NCBI RefSeq assembly: GCF_006439335.1
Contig: NZ_SAWY01000038.1
Span: 62,001-126,000, forward strand
Source: Litorilituus lipolyticus
Lineage (GTDB): Bacteria; Pseudomonadota; Gammaproteobacteria; Enterobacterales; Alteromonadaceae
Length of the DNA: 64,000 nt
Direction: 5' to 3'
Shown: positions 16,757-26,241 of the stretch, piece by piece
How the letters are laid out: every line of letters starts with the position of its first letter
Numbering within the stretch: the stretch's first letter is position 1
The notes under the pieces: generated by a model
Seen by the model: only the letters and a program-made list of their open reading frames with translations
Told to the model about the DNA's origin: nothing
The model's database searches: none
Position numbers and translations under genes: made by a program

Positions 16757-18088
16757 ATGAACAATAAACAGACAGAAAACATAGAAACGTTACTAAATTT
16801 TGATAAAGAAAGTATTTGGCACCCCTATACTTCGATGTCGAATCCACTTCCTTCATACCTAGTAAAAGATGCTCAAGGGGTAAATATAAACTTAGCCACT
16901 GGTGAATCATTAATCGATGGCATGTCATCATGGTGGTCAGTACTTCACGGTTATAACCACCCTGTTTTAAATAACGCTTTAACTGAACAAGCAGCGAAAG
17001 TGTCTCATGTAATGTTTGGTGGTTTAACACATGAACCAGCGATTACTTTGTGTGAAAAGTTAATACAATTAACACCAGCTCATTTAGATAAAGTGTTTTT
17101 GTCTGATAGTGGCTCAGTTGCTGTTGAAGTAGCCATTAAAATGGCACTGCAATATCAACATGCACAAAGTGATCAGGCTAAAATAACGTTAACAAAAACT
17201 AAATTACTTACCGTACGTAAAGGCTACCATGGCGATACCTTTGCTGCGATGTCTGTCTGTGATCCAGCCACAGGAATGCATCAAATATTCGACAAAGTAT
17301 TATTTAAGAATATATTTGCTCCTGAGCCAAGTATTGCTTTTAATGAGGAATGGGATGAAAGTGACACCGCTGAATTAACCGCTCTTTTTCAGAAGCACCA
17401 CCACGAATTAGCCGCTTTTATTATCGAGCCTATCGTACAGGGTACTGGGGGAATGCGGTTTTATCATCCAAATTATTTAAAAAAATGTCGTGAATTATGT
17501 TCACAGTTTAAGGTTTTACTTATAGCTGATGAAATTGCTACTGGCTTTGGTAGAACCGGAAGGCTATTCGCTTGCGAATGGGCAAATATTTCACCAGATA
17601 TTATGTGTTTAGGTAAAACCTTAACTGGTGGATACATTACCTTAGCTGCGACACTCTGCTCAGAGCATATCGCCAATACTATTAGCCAAGGAGAAGCAGG
17701 ATGCTTCATGCATGGACCAACCTTTATGGCCAATCCACTTGCCTGTAGCGTCGCTATTGCCAGTATTGATCTGTTAATCGAAAATCAGTGGCAAAAACAA
17801 GTGGATTCAATTGAACAACACTTAATAGCAACGTTACTACCTTTAAACAAGCATAAACGTGTCAAAGCGACCAGAGTGCTTGGCACTATTGGTGCCGTTG
17901 AGTGTCATGAGAACGTCAATGTCGCAAACATCCAAAAACGCTTTGTTGAGCTTGGTGTATGGATTAGACCCTTTGGTAAGCTAGTCTATATCATTCCACC
18001 ACTGATAATTACAGCTGAAGAAATTAATACTCTAGTAAATGCGATTGCTACGGTATTAAATGAAGATGAGTGTTTTGATAAAGCGTAA
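16757..18088 (+). CDS. bioA: Adenosylmethionine-8-amino-7-oxononanoate aminotransferase
   Basis: A 443-residue class III aminotransferase that makes 7,8-diaminopelargonate using SAM as amino donor. The cofactor lysine is K287 (LGKTLTGGY); the starting IWHPYTSM motif and the DEIATGFGRTG box are diagnostic. It is the only plus-strand bio gene. The ATG directly follows the BirA operator with no Shine-Dalgarno sequence, and no other Met precedes the conserved IWHPYTSM, so the message may have a very short or no leader. Confidence 0.97.
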   Translation: MNNKQTENIETLLNFDKESIWHPYTSMSNPLPSYLVKDAQGVNINLATGESLIDGMSSWWSVLHGYNHPVLNNALTEQAAKVSHVMFGGLTHEPAITLCEKLIQLTPAHLDKVFLSDSGSVAVEVAIKMALQYQHAQSDQAKITLTKTKLLTVRKGYHGDTFAAMSVCDPATGMHQIFDKVLFKNIFAPEPSIAFNEEWDESDTAELTALFQKHHHELAAFIIEPIVQGTGGMRFYHPNYLKKCRELCSQFKVLLIADEIATGFGRTGRLFACEWANISPDIMCLGKTLTGGYITLAATLCSEHIANTISQGEAGCFMHGPTFMANPLACSVAIASIDLLIENQWQKQVDSIEQHLIATLLPLNKHKRVKATRVLGTIGAVECHENVNVANIQKRFVELGVWIRPFGKLVYIIPPLIITAEEINTLVNAIATVLNEDECFDKA

Positions 18089-18159
18089 ATGATGGTTTAA
18101 TGCTGTAAGGCTTATTATGCAATAAACTTAATCGCTAGTTTCTATAACACCAATTGAGG

Positions 18160-18543
18160 TTATTGCACTAAATGTATTTGATAAAGCAAATACATTAACC
18201 AAATTAAATTTACGCTTAAGAGAAAAACCAAATTATACTCGGCGTTATCGACTTTTCGCCTACTTCGATATTTTCCTATAATCATAGACAAATAACTACC
18301 CAGCGCACTAAGCCATAACAAAATATACAAATAACCTGTTAAAGGTGTTAACCAAAACTGTCTAATTTCAAGATCATAATAGCGAACCACACCATAATTA
18401 GTTTCTGGTGCTGCATAATATGACATAACAAGTGCAAAGAGAAAAATTAACCAACTGACTACTGCTAATGTGTTTTTAGTATAATACCAGCCATCAACGG
18501 TTTTTCTTCGCTCTACCCACTTTTTTTTGACCGTTTGCTTCAT
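18160..18543 (-). CDS. Small membrane protein, function unknown
   Basis: A 127-residue protein with three likely membrane segments, about residues 26-44 (TLAVVSWLIFLFALVMSYY), 66-86 and 103-123, and basic ends. I do not recognise the family. It is convergent with bioA and divergent from asnS, with no partner gene on its strand. The aromatic-rich loop after the first helix (NYGVVRYYDLEIRQFW) may face the periplasm. Role unknown. Confidence 0.6.
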   Translation of the reverse strand: MKQTVKKKWVERRKTVDGWYYTKNTLAVVSWLIFLFALVMSYYAAPETNYGVVRYYDLEIRQFWLTPLTGYLYILLWLSALGSYLSMIIGKYRSRRKVDNAEYNLVFLLSVNLIWLMYLLYQIHLVQ

Positions 18544-18715
18544 CTAAATGACCTGCTTTAAATAGCTATTATTGAAATGTCTTAGTTAAGTGACAATATT
18601 GTTATATATAAGGTTAATTAGGCATTGCAATTATACCTTGTCAAGGTAACATATCACTCCATTTTCAGTATTAAACCAAATTTTTCAGAATTTGCGCAAT
18701 TTAAGAGGTCATTAA

Positions 18716-20116
18716 ATGTCAGTTATAGCAATTACTGATGTATTAGCAGGAAAATACCCTGTTAATGAAACTATTACAGTACACGGTTGGATTAGAACTC
18801 GCCGTGATTCAAAAGCCGGTATTTCGTTTTTAGCCATTCACGACGGTTCTTGCTTTGACGCTATCCAAGCGATAGTGCCTAATGACCTACCTAATTATCA
18901 AACTGAAATATTAAAATTAACCACTGGTTGTGCTATTAAAGCGACCGGTATTTTGGTTGAATCGCCAGGTAAAGGCCAATCTTTTGAAATTCAAGCTACG
19001 GCTGTTGAAGTTTTAGGTTTTGTTGAAGATCCTGATACGTACCCAATGGCTGCAAAGCGTCATAGTATTGAGTTTTTAAGAGAACAAGCACATCTACGTC
19101 CACGTACTAATATTGGCGGTGCAGTAACACGTGTTAGAAACTGTTTAGCTCAAGCGATTCATCGCTTCTTACATGAGAAAGGTTATTTCTGGATCAGTAC
19201 ACCATTAATTACTGGTAGTGACTGTGAAGGGGCTGGTGAAATGTTTAGAGTAAGCACTTTAGACATGGAAAATTTACCACGTGGTGAAAATGGTCAAGTT
19301 GACTATAGCCAAGACTTTTTCGGTAAAGAAACTTTCTTAACAGTATCAGGGCAATTAAACGTAGAAACCTACTGTAATGCTTTGTCTAAAGTATATACCT
19401 TTGGTCCGACTTTTAGAGCAGAAAACTCGAATACTAGTAGACACTTAGCAGAGTTTTGGATGGTTGAACCTGAAATTGCTTTTGCTGATTTAGCTGACGC
19501 AGCCGATTTAGCTGAAGAGATGCTTAAATATGTATTAAAAGCCGTTTTAGAAGAGCGTGCTGATGATATGGCATTCTTCCAACAGCGTGTTGATAAAACA
19601 GTTATTGACCGTTTAAATAGTGTTATCAACTCAGAATTTGTTCGCTTAGATTATACTGATGCAATCACTATTCTAGAGCAATGTGATAAGAAATTTGAAA
19701 ACCCTGTATCTTGGGGCGTCGATTTAAATTCTGAGCATGAACGCTATTTAGCTGAAGAGCATTTTAATGGGCCTGTTGTACTACAAAACTACCCTAAAGA
19801 TATTAAATCATTCTATATGCGTTTAAATGATGATGGTAAAACAGTAGCAGCAATGGATATTCTTGCGCCCGGTATTGGTGAAATCATTGGTGGTAGTCAA
19901 CGTGAAGAACGTTTAGATGTTCTTGATAATCGTCTTGGTGAAATGAATTTAGATCCTGCTGATTACAGCTGGTATCGAGATTTACGTCGTTACGGTACCG
20001 TTCCTCATTCAGGATTCGGTTTAGGTTTTGAGCGTCTTGTTGCTTATGCGACAGGTATGCAAAATGTACGTGATGTGATCCCTTTCCCTAGAACACCAAA
20101 CAACGCTGCATTTTAA
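18716..20116 (+). CDS. asnS: Asparaginyl-tRNA synthetase
   Basis: A 466-residue class IIb aminoacyl-tRNA synthetase charging tRNA-Asn in the cytosol. An OB-fold anticodon domain (about 1-110, with [11 protein letters not shown]) is followed by the class II core: [20 protein letters not shown] is motif 2 and [10 protein letters not shown] near the C-terminus is motif 3. Length equals the E. coli enzyme. AGAGG precedes the ATG and a strong terminator follows. Confidence 0.98.
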   Translation: MSVIAITDVLAGKYPVNETITVHGWIRTRRDSKAGISFLAIHDGSCFDAIQAIVPNDLPNYQTEILKLTTGCAIKATGILVESPGKGQSFEIQATAVEVLGFVEDPDTYPMAAKRHSIEFLREQAHLRPRTNIGGAVTRVRNCLAQAIHRFLHEKGYFWISTPLITGSDCEGAGEMFRVSTLDMENLPRGENGQVDYSQDFFGKETFLTVSGQLNVETYCNALSKVYTFGPTFRAENSNTSRHLAEFWMVEPEIAFADLADAADLAEEMLKYVLKAVLEERADDMAFFQQRVDKTVIDRLNSVINSEFVRLDYTDAITILEQCDKKFENPVSWGVDLNSEHERYLAEEHFNGPVVLQNYPKDIKSFYMRLNDDGKTVAAMDILAPGIGEIIGGSQREERLDVLDNRLGEMNLDPADYSWYRDLRRYGTVPHSGFGLGFERLVAYATGMQNVRDVIPFPRTPNNAAF

Positions 20117-20144
20117 TAAACTTGATTAAATAGCGTTAATTAAT

Positions 20145-20171
20145 AAAAAAGCCCTTGATTAGGGCTTTTTT
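20145..20171 (+). terminator. Rho-independent terminator of asnS
   Basis: An 11-bp stem AAAAAAGCCCT / AGGGCTTTTTT with loop TGATT and a T run, 28 bases after the asnS stop. The A run makes it usable for the convergent nitroreductase gene as well. Confidence 0.9.
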
Positions 20172-20207
20172 TATACTTTCAATATATGAGAGACAAATTC
20201 TACAAAA

Positions 20208-20807
20208 TTAGTTCCAGTAAGTTACGTGCCCTTCAATAGATTTACTTGGTTTTACGCCATGCTCTCGACAAGGCGTTCCTATATATAAAAAGCCAACAAT
20301 ATCATTTTTATCACTGACATTTAGCCCAGCTTTAACTGTTGAATCATAAGCCAAATTGCCTGTTCTCCACATAGCACCATATCCTAAAGATGATGCTGCC
20401 ATTTGCATAGCATGAGCACAACATCCGGCTGTTATCTGTTGTTCAATCTCAGGTACTTTTTCATGCGATTGTTTATTGGTAGCTATTACTATGATTAAAG
20501 GAGCCCTAAATGGCATTTTACTGGTTTTAACTTTCTTCGCTTCAAATTCCGGTGTACAAGTACCCGTGGTTGATATATCACCTGTTGATAAAGCTTCATT
20601 GGTTATTGCCTCAACAAAAATATCACTTAGTCGTTGTAAACCATCTTCTGATATAACGGTAAAATGCCAAGGTTTTAATCCACCATGATCAGGTACACGC
20701 ATACCTGCGGCTAAAATTTTATTTAGATCATCCTCATTAGGCGCGGGCTCAGTTAATACTGGAGTAGATTGGCGTTGCTGCAAAAAGTCTATAAGGTTTA
20801 TATTCAT
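20208..20807 (-). CDS. Nitroreductase family protein, YdjA-like
   Basis: A 199-residue FMN-dependent oxidoreductase. The pattern RVPDHGGLKPWHFTV near residue 37 is typical of the short YdjA type, which has a reduced fold and dimer active site; GYGAMWRTG and the IGTPCRE ending also fit. The natural substrate is unknown even in E. coli. It is a single gene, convergent with asnS. FMN binding is inferred from the family. Confidence 0.88.
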   Translation of the reverse strand: MNINLIDFLQQRQSTPVLTEPAPNEDDLNKILAAGMRVPDHGGLKPWHFTVISEDGLQRLSDIFVEAITNEALSTGDISTTGTCTPEFEAKKVKTSKMPFRAPLIIVIATNKQSHEKVPEIEQQITAGCCAHAMQMAASSLGYGAMWRTGNLAYDSTVKAGLNVSDKNDIVGFLYIGTPCREHGVKPSKSIEGHVTYWN

Positions 20808-21234
20808 TATTTTTAAAATAGGGTTACTACAAATAAGATTGATTAAGTTTATAAGTAACTTAACAAACGTGCATCATTTTTATTTGTTATTTTGTTTTAA
20901 TTAGTAAATAACTTCCCTTGACTTAACCAGTAGTTAACGCCACTATGATTATCAAAGATATACTTTTTAACTACAAAAAACAGTAACGAAATAATTAAGT
21001 CATAATGATGATTAAAACCGTGTTTAACCAACCACTCTCAATGCTGCAATTAATAAATAATTGTCTGCTTAATGTTGTGCGTGTTTGGCGACTTAACGCG
21101 GTTACTTGAACTTAATTAAAATTAAAATTTCAACAGCCGCAAGAAGAAGATTTTGCGGCTGTTTTGTTTCAAGCCTCCCTAACCTCTTCTTCTTTCGCAA
21201 ATTTATCAAGCGTGAATAAAACAAGGAGAATAAA
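20808..21234. other. Long intergenic region before the EamA transporter
   Basis: 427 bases between divergent genes. It holds a possible 34-codon leader frame (21005-21109, ending VVRVWRLNAVT) and, 22 bases after it, the hairpin listed separately. The 200 bases next to the nitroreductase are AT-rich and show nothing else. No attenuator has been described for this gene as far as I know. Confidence 0.5.
21132..21163 (+). terminator. Hairpin with T-rich tail upstream of EamA gene (possible attenuator)
   Basis: An 11-bp perfect stem AACAGCCGCAA / TTGCGGCTGTT with loop GAAGAAGATT, followed by TTGTTTC. It lies 71 bases before the transporter start and after a short open frame, so it resembles an attenuator or the terminator of a small transcript. 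Confidence 0.6.
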
Positions 21235-22134
21235 ATGCCAGTGACGATTGCCTATTTAGCCGTATTACTTATATGGTCAACTACCCCGCTCGGTATAATA
21301 TGGAGCAGTGAATCAATTTCTCCTAGTCTTGCTGTATTACTAAGAATGATCATCGCCCTAATTTTAGGTGGGATAATCATTAAAGTTAGGCATATAAATA
21401 TCCCTTGGCATAGAAAAGCATACAAACTATACAGTTATTCTGCTCTGGGCATTTTTGGTGGCATGATGTGTTCATATCTAGCGGCGAGCTACTTATCTTC
21501 AGGGATAATGTCATTGGTCTTTGGTTTGTCACCCATTCTGTCTGCTATTTTAGCTCAGAAGATTTTGAGAGAAGCAAAATTATCAATCATAAAACAATTA
21601 GCTATGGTAATAGCATTTATTGGTTTAGCCATTGTTTGCTCAGATAATATAAATATCGAGAACAGTCGTTATATTGGCTACATATATATTTTGTTTGCGG
21701 TATTTTTTTTCAGTTTGAGCGGTGTATTAGTAAAAAGTGTTAGTTTAGCAATTCATCCGTTAGCGACAACTGTGGGTTCATTAAGCTTTTCATTACCACT
21801 ATTTTTAATAAGTTGGTTTATTCTAGATGGCTCGCTTAGTATTGATGAATGGCAAAGTAAATCGGTTTGGTCGACATTATATTTGGGAGTATTTGGTTCT
21901 TTGATTGGTTTTTATGCTTATTTTTATGTACTACAAAAATTAACCGCGAGTACCGTTACACTTATTACATTAGTTACACCCGTTATAGCAATTACTTTGG
22001 GTACCCTGTTTAATGATGAAGTTCTAAATTCAACATTACTATATGGCGCAAGCATTATCTTACTTGGATTAACTTTATATCATTGGGGAGATAACATAGT
22101 TAAGCGTATGAAAAAACGAAGACAATTTGCTTAA
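21235..22134 (+). CDS. EamA-family (drug/metabolite superfamily) transporter
   Basis: A 299-residue inner-membrane protein with ten likely membrane helices in two EamA repeats (about 5-135 and 145-285), typical of DMT exporters. The N-terminal AVLLIWSTTPLGIIW and the LGVFGSLIGFYAYFYVLQKL segment in the second repeat fit the family. The substrate is not predictable. AAGGAG precedes the ATG at good distance. The unusual upstream leader region suggests control by premature termination. A terminator follows. Confidence 0.88.
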   Translation: MPVTIAYLAVLLIWSTTPLGIIWSSESISPSLAVLLRMIIALILGGIIIKVRHINIPWHRKAYKLYSYSALGIFGGMMCSYLAASYLSSGIMSLVFGLSPILSAILAQKILREAKLSIIKQLAMVIAFIGLAIVCSDNINIENSRYIGYIYILFAVFFFSLSGVLVKSVSLAIHPLATTVGSLSFSLPLFLISWFILDGSLSIDEWQSKSVWSTLYLGVFGSLIGFYAYFYVLQKLTASTVTLITLVTPVIAITLGTLFNDEVLNSTLLYGASIILLGLTLYHWGDNIVKRMKKRRQFA

Positions 22135-22173
22135 TACTTTACTTACTTCAACGATAAAATTCGAACCTTCATC

Positions 22174-22203
22174 AAAAAGGCAAACCAAATGGTTTGCCTT
22201 TTT
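22174..22203. terminator. Bidirectional terminator, EamA gene / doxX
   Basis: A 13-bp perfect stem AAAAAGGCAAACC / GGTTTGCCTTTTT with loop AAAT between convergent genes; T runs are present on both strands. Confidence 0.92.
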
Positions 22204-22227
22204 AATTTGAGAAAATATAACTTTTCT

Positions 22228-22932
22228 TTAAGCGTTCTTACTATCTGTCAGAGCACGTAATAAATAATAGTCGACACTTGTAAATCGTCCTGCGCCAATG
22301 AAGAATAATGCTAACAACATAATAAAGTAAGTTACAGAAAACTCTATACCATTATTAAGTACAACGATGGAGCCCTTTTCATAAAGCCAATCTGTATTAC
22401 CATTCTCTTCTAGTAACTCCCTCATTTTGTCTAGTCGTACAGCCGTTGCTTCACTATTTTCAAGGCTTAGTTCAGCTTGGTCACTACCAAGCCAAGTTAA
22501 TACTTTTGCCGGACTAATATCAGGATTAGTTGGCGTTATAGCAAACCAGCCATTTTCCAAATGTACTGAGGTTGCTGCGACTATCATGGTGAACATTAAA
22601 GGAATAGATATTAAGCGGGTTAATAAGCCTATAAGTAGAAACCATCCTCCGACAAACTCAACAAGGATAACTAGGTTTGCTAATAACATGGGAAAAGGCA
22701 AACCTAACCCCCAATCAGTATTACCAAACCAAGCGACAATATTGGGATCAGCCATAAACCTGGCTATTCCAGATACTTCTTCATTAAAAATTGCCATTTT
22801 ACTTACACCTGCCATGATAAATATTGGTGCTAGGTACAAGCGAATTAACAATGCAGGAATACCATCAAATAAAGGCAGCTTTTTCAAAAAACATTGATGG
22901 TATTGGGAGAACTTTAACAACACATTTTTCAT
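22228..22932 (-). CDS. DoxX family membrane protein
   Basis: A 234-residue membrane protein of the DoxX/DoxD-like type: RLYLAPIFIMAGVSKMAIF, then the VEFVGGWFLLIGLLTRLISIPLMF helix pair. It is longer than a plain DoxX (about 130-150) because a soluble loop of roughly 75 residues (about 123-198, rich in Glu and Asp) sits before the last helix. DoxX proteins are linked to respiratory or redox functions, but no partner is next to it. It is a single gene, divergent from sppA. Confidence 0.78.
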   Translation of the reverse strand: MKNVLLKFSQYHQCFLKKLPLFDGIPALLIRLYLAPIFIMAGVSKMAIFNEEVSGIARFMADPNIVAWFGNTDWGLGLPFPMLLANLVILVEFVGGWFLLIGLLTRLISIPLMFTMIVAATSVHLENGWFAITPTNPDISPAKVLTWLGSDQAELSLENSEATAVRLDKMRELLEENGNTDWLYEKGSIVVLNNGIEFSVTYFIMLLALFFIGAGRFTSVDYYLLRALTDSKNA

Positions 22933-23134
22933 AAATATCTCGGTAGAAGTGTTTAATAGTTAGTATAGATAAAGATAAGAACCCGTTTTGAATGATTTTA
23001 TTTCACAACTTGCCTTAAACTTTTAACCTCGGATGTATTAAAAAGTTACAATGTAAGTGATCTAGATTATTAAGGTTTTCGTTGCTTTAAGGTAATATAA
23101 TACTATTCCTCTAATTAAATTTTAAGATGTTTTT

Positions 23135-25033
23135 ATGAGTAGTAAACCTAACATTGTTAAAAGATTATTCTCTGCGTTATGGCGATTAGTCTCTTTAACA
23201 AGGCAAGTGATAGTTAATATCGTATTCTTTGTATTTTTCTTTGCTTTTATCGCGGTACTTTCTAGCGACTCTGAACAAGTTATTGTTCCAGAGAAAACTG
23301 CATTAGTACTTAATTTAGTGGGTGATATTGTTGAGCAAAAATTTGAAATTGACCCAATGGAAGCTTTTTTAACAGAAGCATTAGATGAAAAAGAAGAACG
23401 TCCTGAAATATTATTATCCGATTTAACTGATGTTATTGCCAAAGCTAAAATTGATGATCGAGTAGAAATAATCGTACTGCAGTTACAAGGCTTACATCGT
23501 ACTGGGTTATCCAAACTTCAAGATATAGCTGCCGCATTGGATGACTTTAAGTCTTCAGGTAAAAGAATAATCGCTTTAGGTGATCAATACACACAAGATC
23601 AATACTATCTTGCCAGTGTTGCTGATGAAATTTGGTTAAACCCAGAAGGCTTTATGCTTTTAGAAGGTTATGGTCGATTTAGAATGTATTTTAAATCAGC
23701 GCTGGATAAACTAGCTGTCAACCAGCATATATTTCGTGTAGGTACATTCAAGTCTGCAGTAGAACCATATATAAGAGATGACATGTCATCAGCGGCTAAA
23801 GAGGCGAACCAGTTGTGGCTAAACGATTTATGGTCGCAATATAAAACAGATGTTGCCAAGCACAGAAACCTAAAACTAAATAACTTTGATGACTCAATAA
23901 CAAGTTTATTAACTAAGTTTAATGAGGCTGATGCAAGCTTTGCAGGTTACGCATTAAATAATCAATGGGTTGATCATTTAAAAACTCGTCAAGAGATGCG
24001 AAGTGAATTAATTGACTTGGTAGGTAAAAACAAGAAAGGTGATAGTTATAGCCATATTAGCTATAAAGACTATCTCGCCGCTACTACTGCCCTACCTGCA
24101 ATGACTAGTCAACAATCTGATAAAGTTGCCATTGTTGTTGCAAAAGGCACCATATTAAACGGTACGCAAAAACCTGGACTTATTGGTGGTGACAGTACTG
24201 CCAAATTATTACGAAAAGCTAGATATAATAAAAGCGTTAAGGCTGTAGTACTTCGTGTAGACAGCCCAGGTGGAAGTGCTTACGCCTCAGAAATAATTCG
24301 TCAAGAAATTGAATTATTAAAACAAGCAGGTAAACCTGTTATAGCATCGATGGGAACCTATGCAGCATCAGGTGGCTACTGGATTTCTGCACCAGCAGAT
24401 AAAATCTATGCTGCCCCTTCAACAATTACTGGCTCAATTGGTATTTTTGGCATGATGATGACGTTTGAAGACTCGTTAAGTAAACTAGGCATCCATACAG
24501 ATGGCGTTGGTACTACTGATATTTCTGGCTTTGGTCCTACACAACCATTAACAGAAGAAATGGCAACATTAATTCAGTTAAGCATTAACAGAGGCTACAA
24601 GAACTTTATTAACTTAGTGGCGACTAACCGCAACATGACTTTTGAGCAAGTTGATGAAATTGCACAAGGCCGAGTTTGGTCAGGAAGAAAAGCTAAAGAG
24701 TTAGGTCTTGTCGATGAACTTGGTAATTTAACCGATGCAACTGTAGCAGCGGCTCAATTAGCCAATCTAGATAATTATGATACCTTACTGATTGAAAAAG
24801 AATCATCACACAAGAATTTCTTCTTACAGAAACTTTTTGGTGGAAATACCTTTGTAGCGAAGTTAGTACAATCAGAGGATTCTTCACAGTTAATTGATGT
24901 TTCTGTGCCGAGTTTATCTAATCAACCAATGAGTCAATTACTTAACTCATTAAAAGCTGAAGTAACTAAACTTAATCAATTTAATGATCCTAAAGGTATT
25001 TACAGTTTATGTATCAGCTGTGACGTAATGTAA
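23135..25033 (+). CDS. sppA: Signal peptide peptidase SppA, 67-kDa type
   Basis: A 632-residue inner-membrane protease that degrades released signal peptides. One membrane anchor spans about residues 25-43, followed by two tandem S49 domains. The Ser/Lys dyad is complete and, as in E. coli SppA, split between halves: K206 (GTFKSAVEP) in the first and S412 (TYAASGGYW) in the second. VDSPGGSAYASE also matches. The length is close to the E. coli protein (618). It is followed by a strong hairpin and then ansA, the same order as in E. coli. Confidence 0.96.
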   Translation: MSSKPNIVKRLFSALWRLVSLTRQVIVNIVFFVFFFAFIAVLSSDSEQVIVPEKTALVLNLVGDIVEQKFEIDPMEAFLTEALDEKEERPEILLSDLTDVIAKAKIDDRVEIIVLQLQGLHRTGLSKLQDIAAALDDFKSSGKRIIALGDQYTQDQYYLASVADEIWLNPEGFMLLEGYGRFRMYFKSALDKLAVNQHIFRVGTFKSAVEPYIRDDMSSAAKEANQLWLNDLWSQYKTDVAKHRNLKLNNFDDSITSLLTKFNEADASFAGYALNNQWVDHLKTRQEMRSELIDLVGKNKKGDSYSHISYKDYLAATTALPAMTSQQSDKVAIVVAKGTILNGTQKPGLIGGDSTAKLLRKARYNKSVKAVVLRVDSPGGSAYASEIIRQEIELLKQAGKPVIASMGTYAASGGYWISAPADKIYAAPSTITGSIGIFGMMMTFEDSLSKLGIHTDGVGTTDISGFGPTQPLTEEMATLIQLSINRGYKNFINLVATNRNMTFEQVDEIAQGRVWSGRKAKELGLVDELGNLTDATVAAAQLANLDNYDTLLIEKESSHKNFFLQKLFGGNTFVAKLVQSEDSSQLIDVSVPSLSNQPMSQLLNSLKAEVTKLNQFNDPKGIYSLCISCDVM

Positions 25034-25064
25034 CAATTACGATACATTAAACAATTAACATCGT

Positions 25065-25103
25065 AAAACGACACCTATTAGCCAAGCTATAGCGTGTCGT
25101 TTT
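25065..25103 (+). terminator. Terminator-like hairpin after sppA
   Basis: AAAACGACAC pairs with GTGTCGTTTT, with further inner pairing CTAT/ATAG, followed by CTTTTG. It lies 32 bases after the sppA stop and 37 before ansA, so the two genes may be separated. Confidence 0.75.
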
Positions 25104-25139
25104 CTTTTGTTATAATTACAATATCTTAAGCAATTAATT

Positions 25140-26171
25140 ATGAACACTCTCTATTCTATGAAGAAGAAAATTTACGTGGCCTATACTGGTGGTACTATAG
25201 GTATGAAGCAAAGCGAGCAAGGTTTTGTACCTGTAAAGGGACATTTGACGAAATCTATTGAGAGCTTACCTGAATTTCACCGAAGTGAAATGCCAGACTT
25301 TACCATTAATGAATATCATCCTTTAATCGATTCATCTAATATGACCCCTACTGATTGGCAAAGGATCGCCGATGATATTAAGGAGCATTATGATGACTAT
25401 GATGGTTTTGTTGTATTGCATGGTACCGATACTATGGCTTATACCAGTTCAGCACTTTCATTTATGTTTGAGAACTTGTCTAAACCGGTCATAGTAACAG
25501 GCTCACAAATTCCATTAAGTCAGTTGAGATCTGATGGCCAAGTAAATGTACTTAACGCTTTATATATCGCAGCAAACTACCCTATTAATGAAGTAAGTTT
25601 ATTTTTTAATAATAAATTATTTAGAGGTAATCGTTGTATTAAAGCTTATGCTGATGGTTTTAATGCTTTTGATTCACCTAACATGCAACCGTTATTGGAA
25701 GCAGGTATCAATATTACTCTTTTAGCTGGCAGCATAACAAATAATGAGATGAATACGGCTAGTTTAAAACTGTCTAACATTACCCCACAACCTATCGGGG
25801 TCGTTCACTTATACCCAGGCATTACCAGTGAAGTTATTGAAAATGTAATAAGACAACCAGTTAAAGCATTGATCCTAAGAAGTTATGGTGTCGGTAATGC
25901 ACCGCAAGATAAAGCAATACTCGCCTGCTTAAAGAAAGCACAAGAAAATAATATCATTGTGGTAAATTGTAGCCAATGCATTAAAGGTAAAGTTAATATG
26001 TCAGGCTACGCTACTGGCAATGCCTTAAGTGAAGCCGGAGTGGTTAGTGGTAATGACATGACTTTAGAAGCGACATTAACTAAGTTACATTATTTATTAA
26101 GTTTAGATATTAGTTTTGATGAAGTTAGAAAGCTAATCACGCAAGATTTGCGTGGAGAATTATCCCACTAA
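25140..26171 (+). CDS. ansA: L-asparaginase, type I (cytoplasmic)
   Basis: A 343-residue enzyme hydrolysing asparagine to aspartate and ammonia in the cytosol. The two catalytic triad motifs are present: AYTGGTIGM near residue 14, and VVLHGTDTMAYT near residue 97. No signal sequence is seen, supporting type I. The ATG at 25140 gives six residues beyond the family-like start MKKKIYVAYTGG (25158); neither has a strong SD, so the start is uncertain by 18 bases. The sppA-ansA neighbourhood is as in E. coli, though a hairpin stands between them. Confidence 0.94.
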   Translation: MNTLYSMKKKIYVAYTGGTIGMKQSEQGFVPVKGHLTKSIESLPEFHRSEMPDFTINEYHPLIDSSNMTPTDWQRIADDIKEHYDDYDGFVVLHGTDTMAYTSSALSFMFENLSKPVIVTGSQIPLSQLRSDGQVNVLNALYIAANYPINEVSLFFNNKLFRGNRCIKAYADGFNAFDSPNMQPLLEAGINITLLAGSITNNEMNTASLKLSNITPQPIGVVHLYPGITSEVIENVIRQPVKALILRSYGVGNAPQDKAILACLKKAQENNIIVVNCSQCIKGKVNMSGYATGNALSEAGVVSGNDMTLEATLTKLHYLLSLDISFDEVRKLITQDLRGELSH

Positions 26172-26188
26172 TTATCTTATCATCATAA

Positions 26189-26218
26189 AAAAGGGAGCTA
26201 ATATAAATGCTCCCTTTT
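26189..26218. terminator. Bidirectional terminator, ansA / DUF349 gene
   Basis: A 10-bp stem AAAAGGGAGC / GCTCCCTTTT with a 10-base loop between convergent genes. Confidence 0.85.
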
Positions 26219-26241
26219 GATTTATTATCTTGCCAAAAGAA

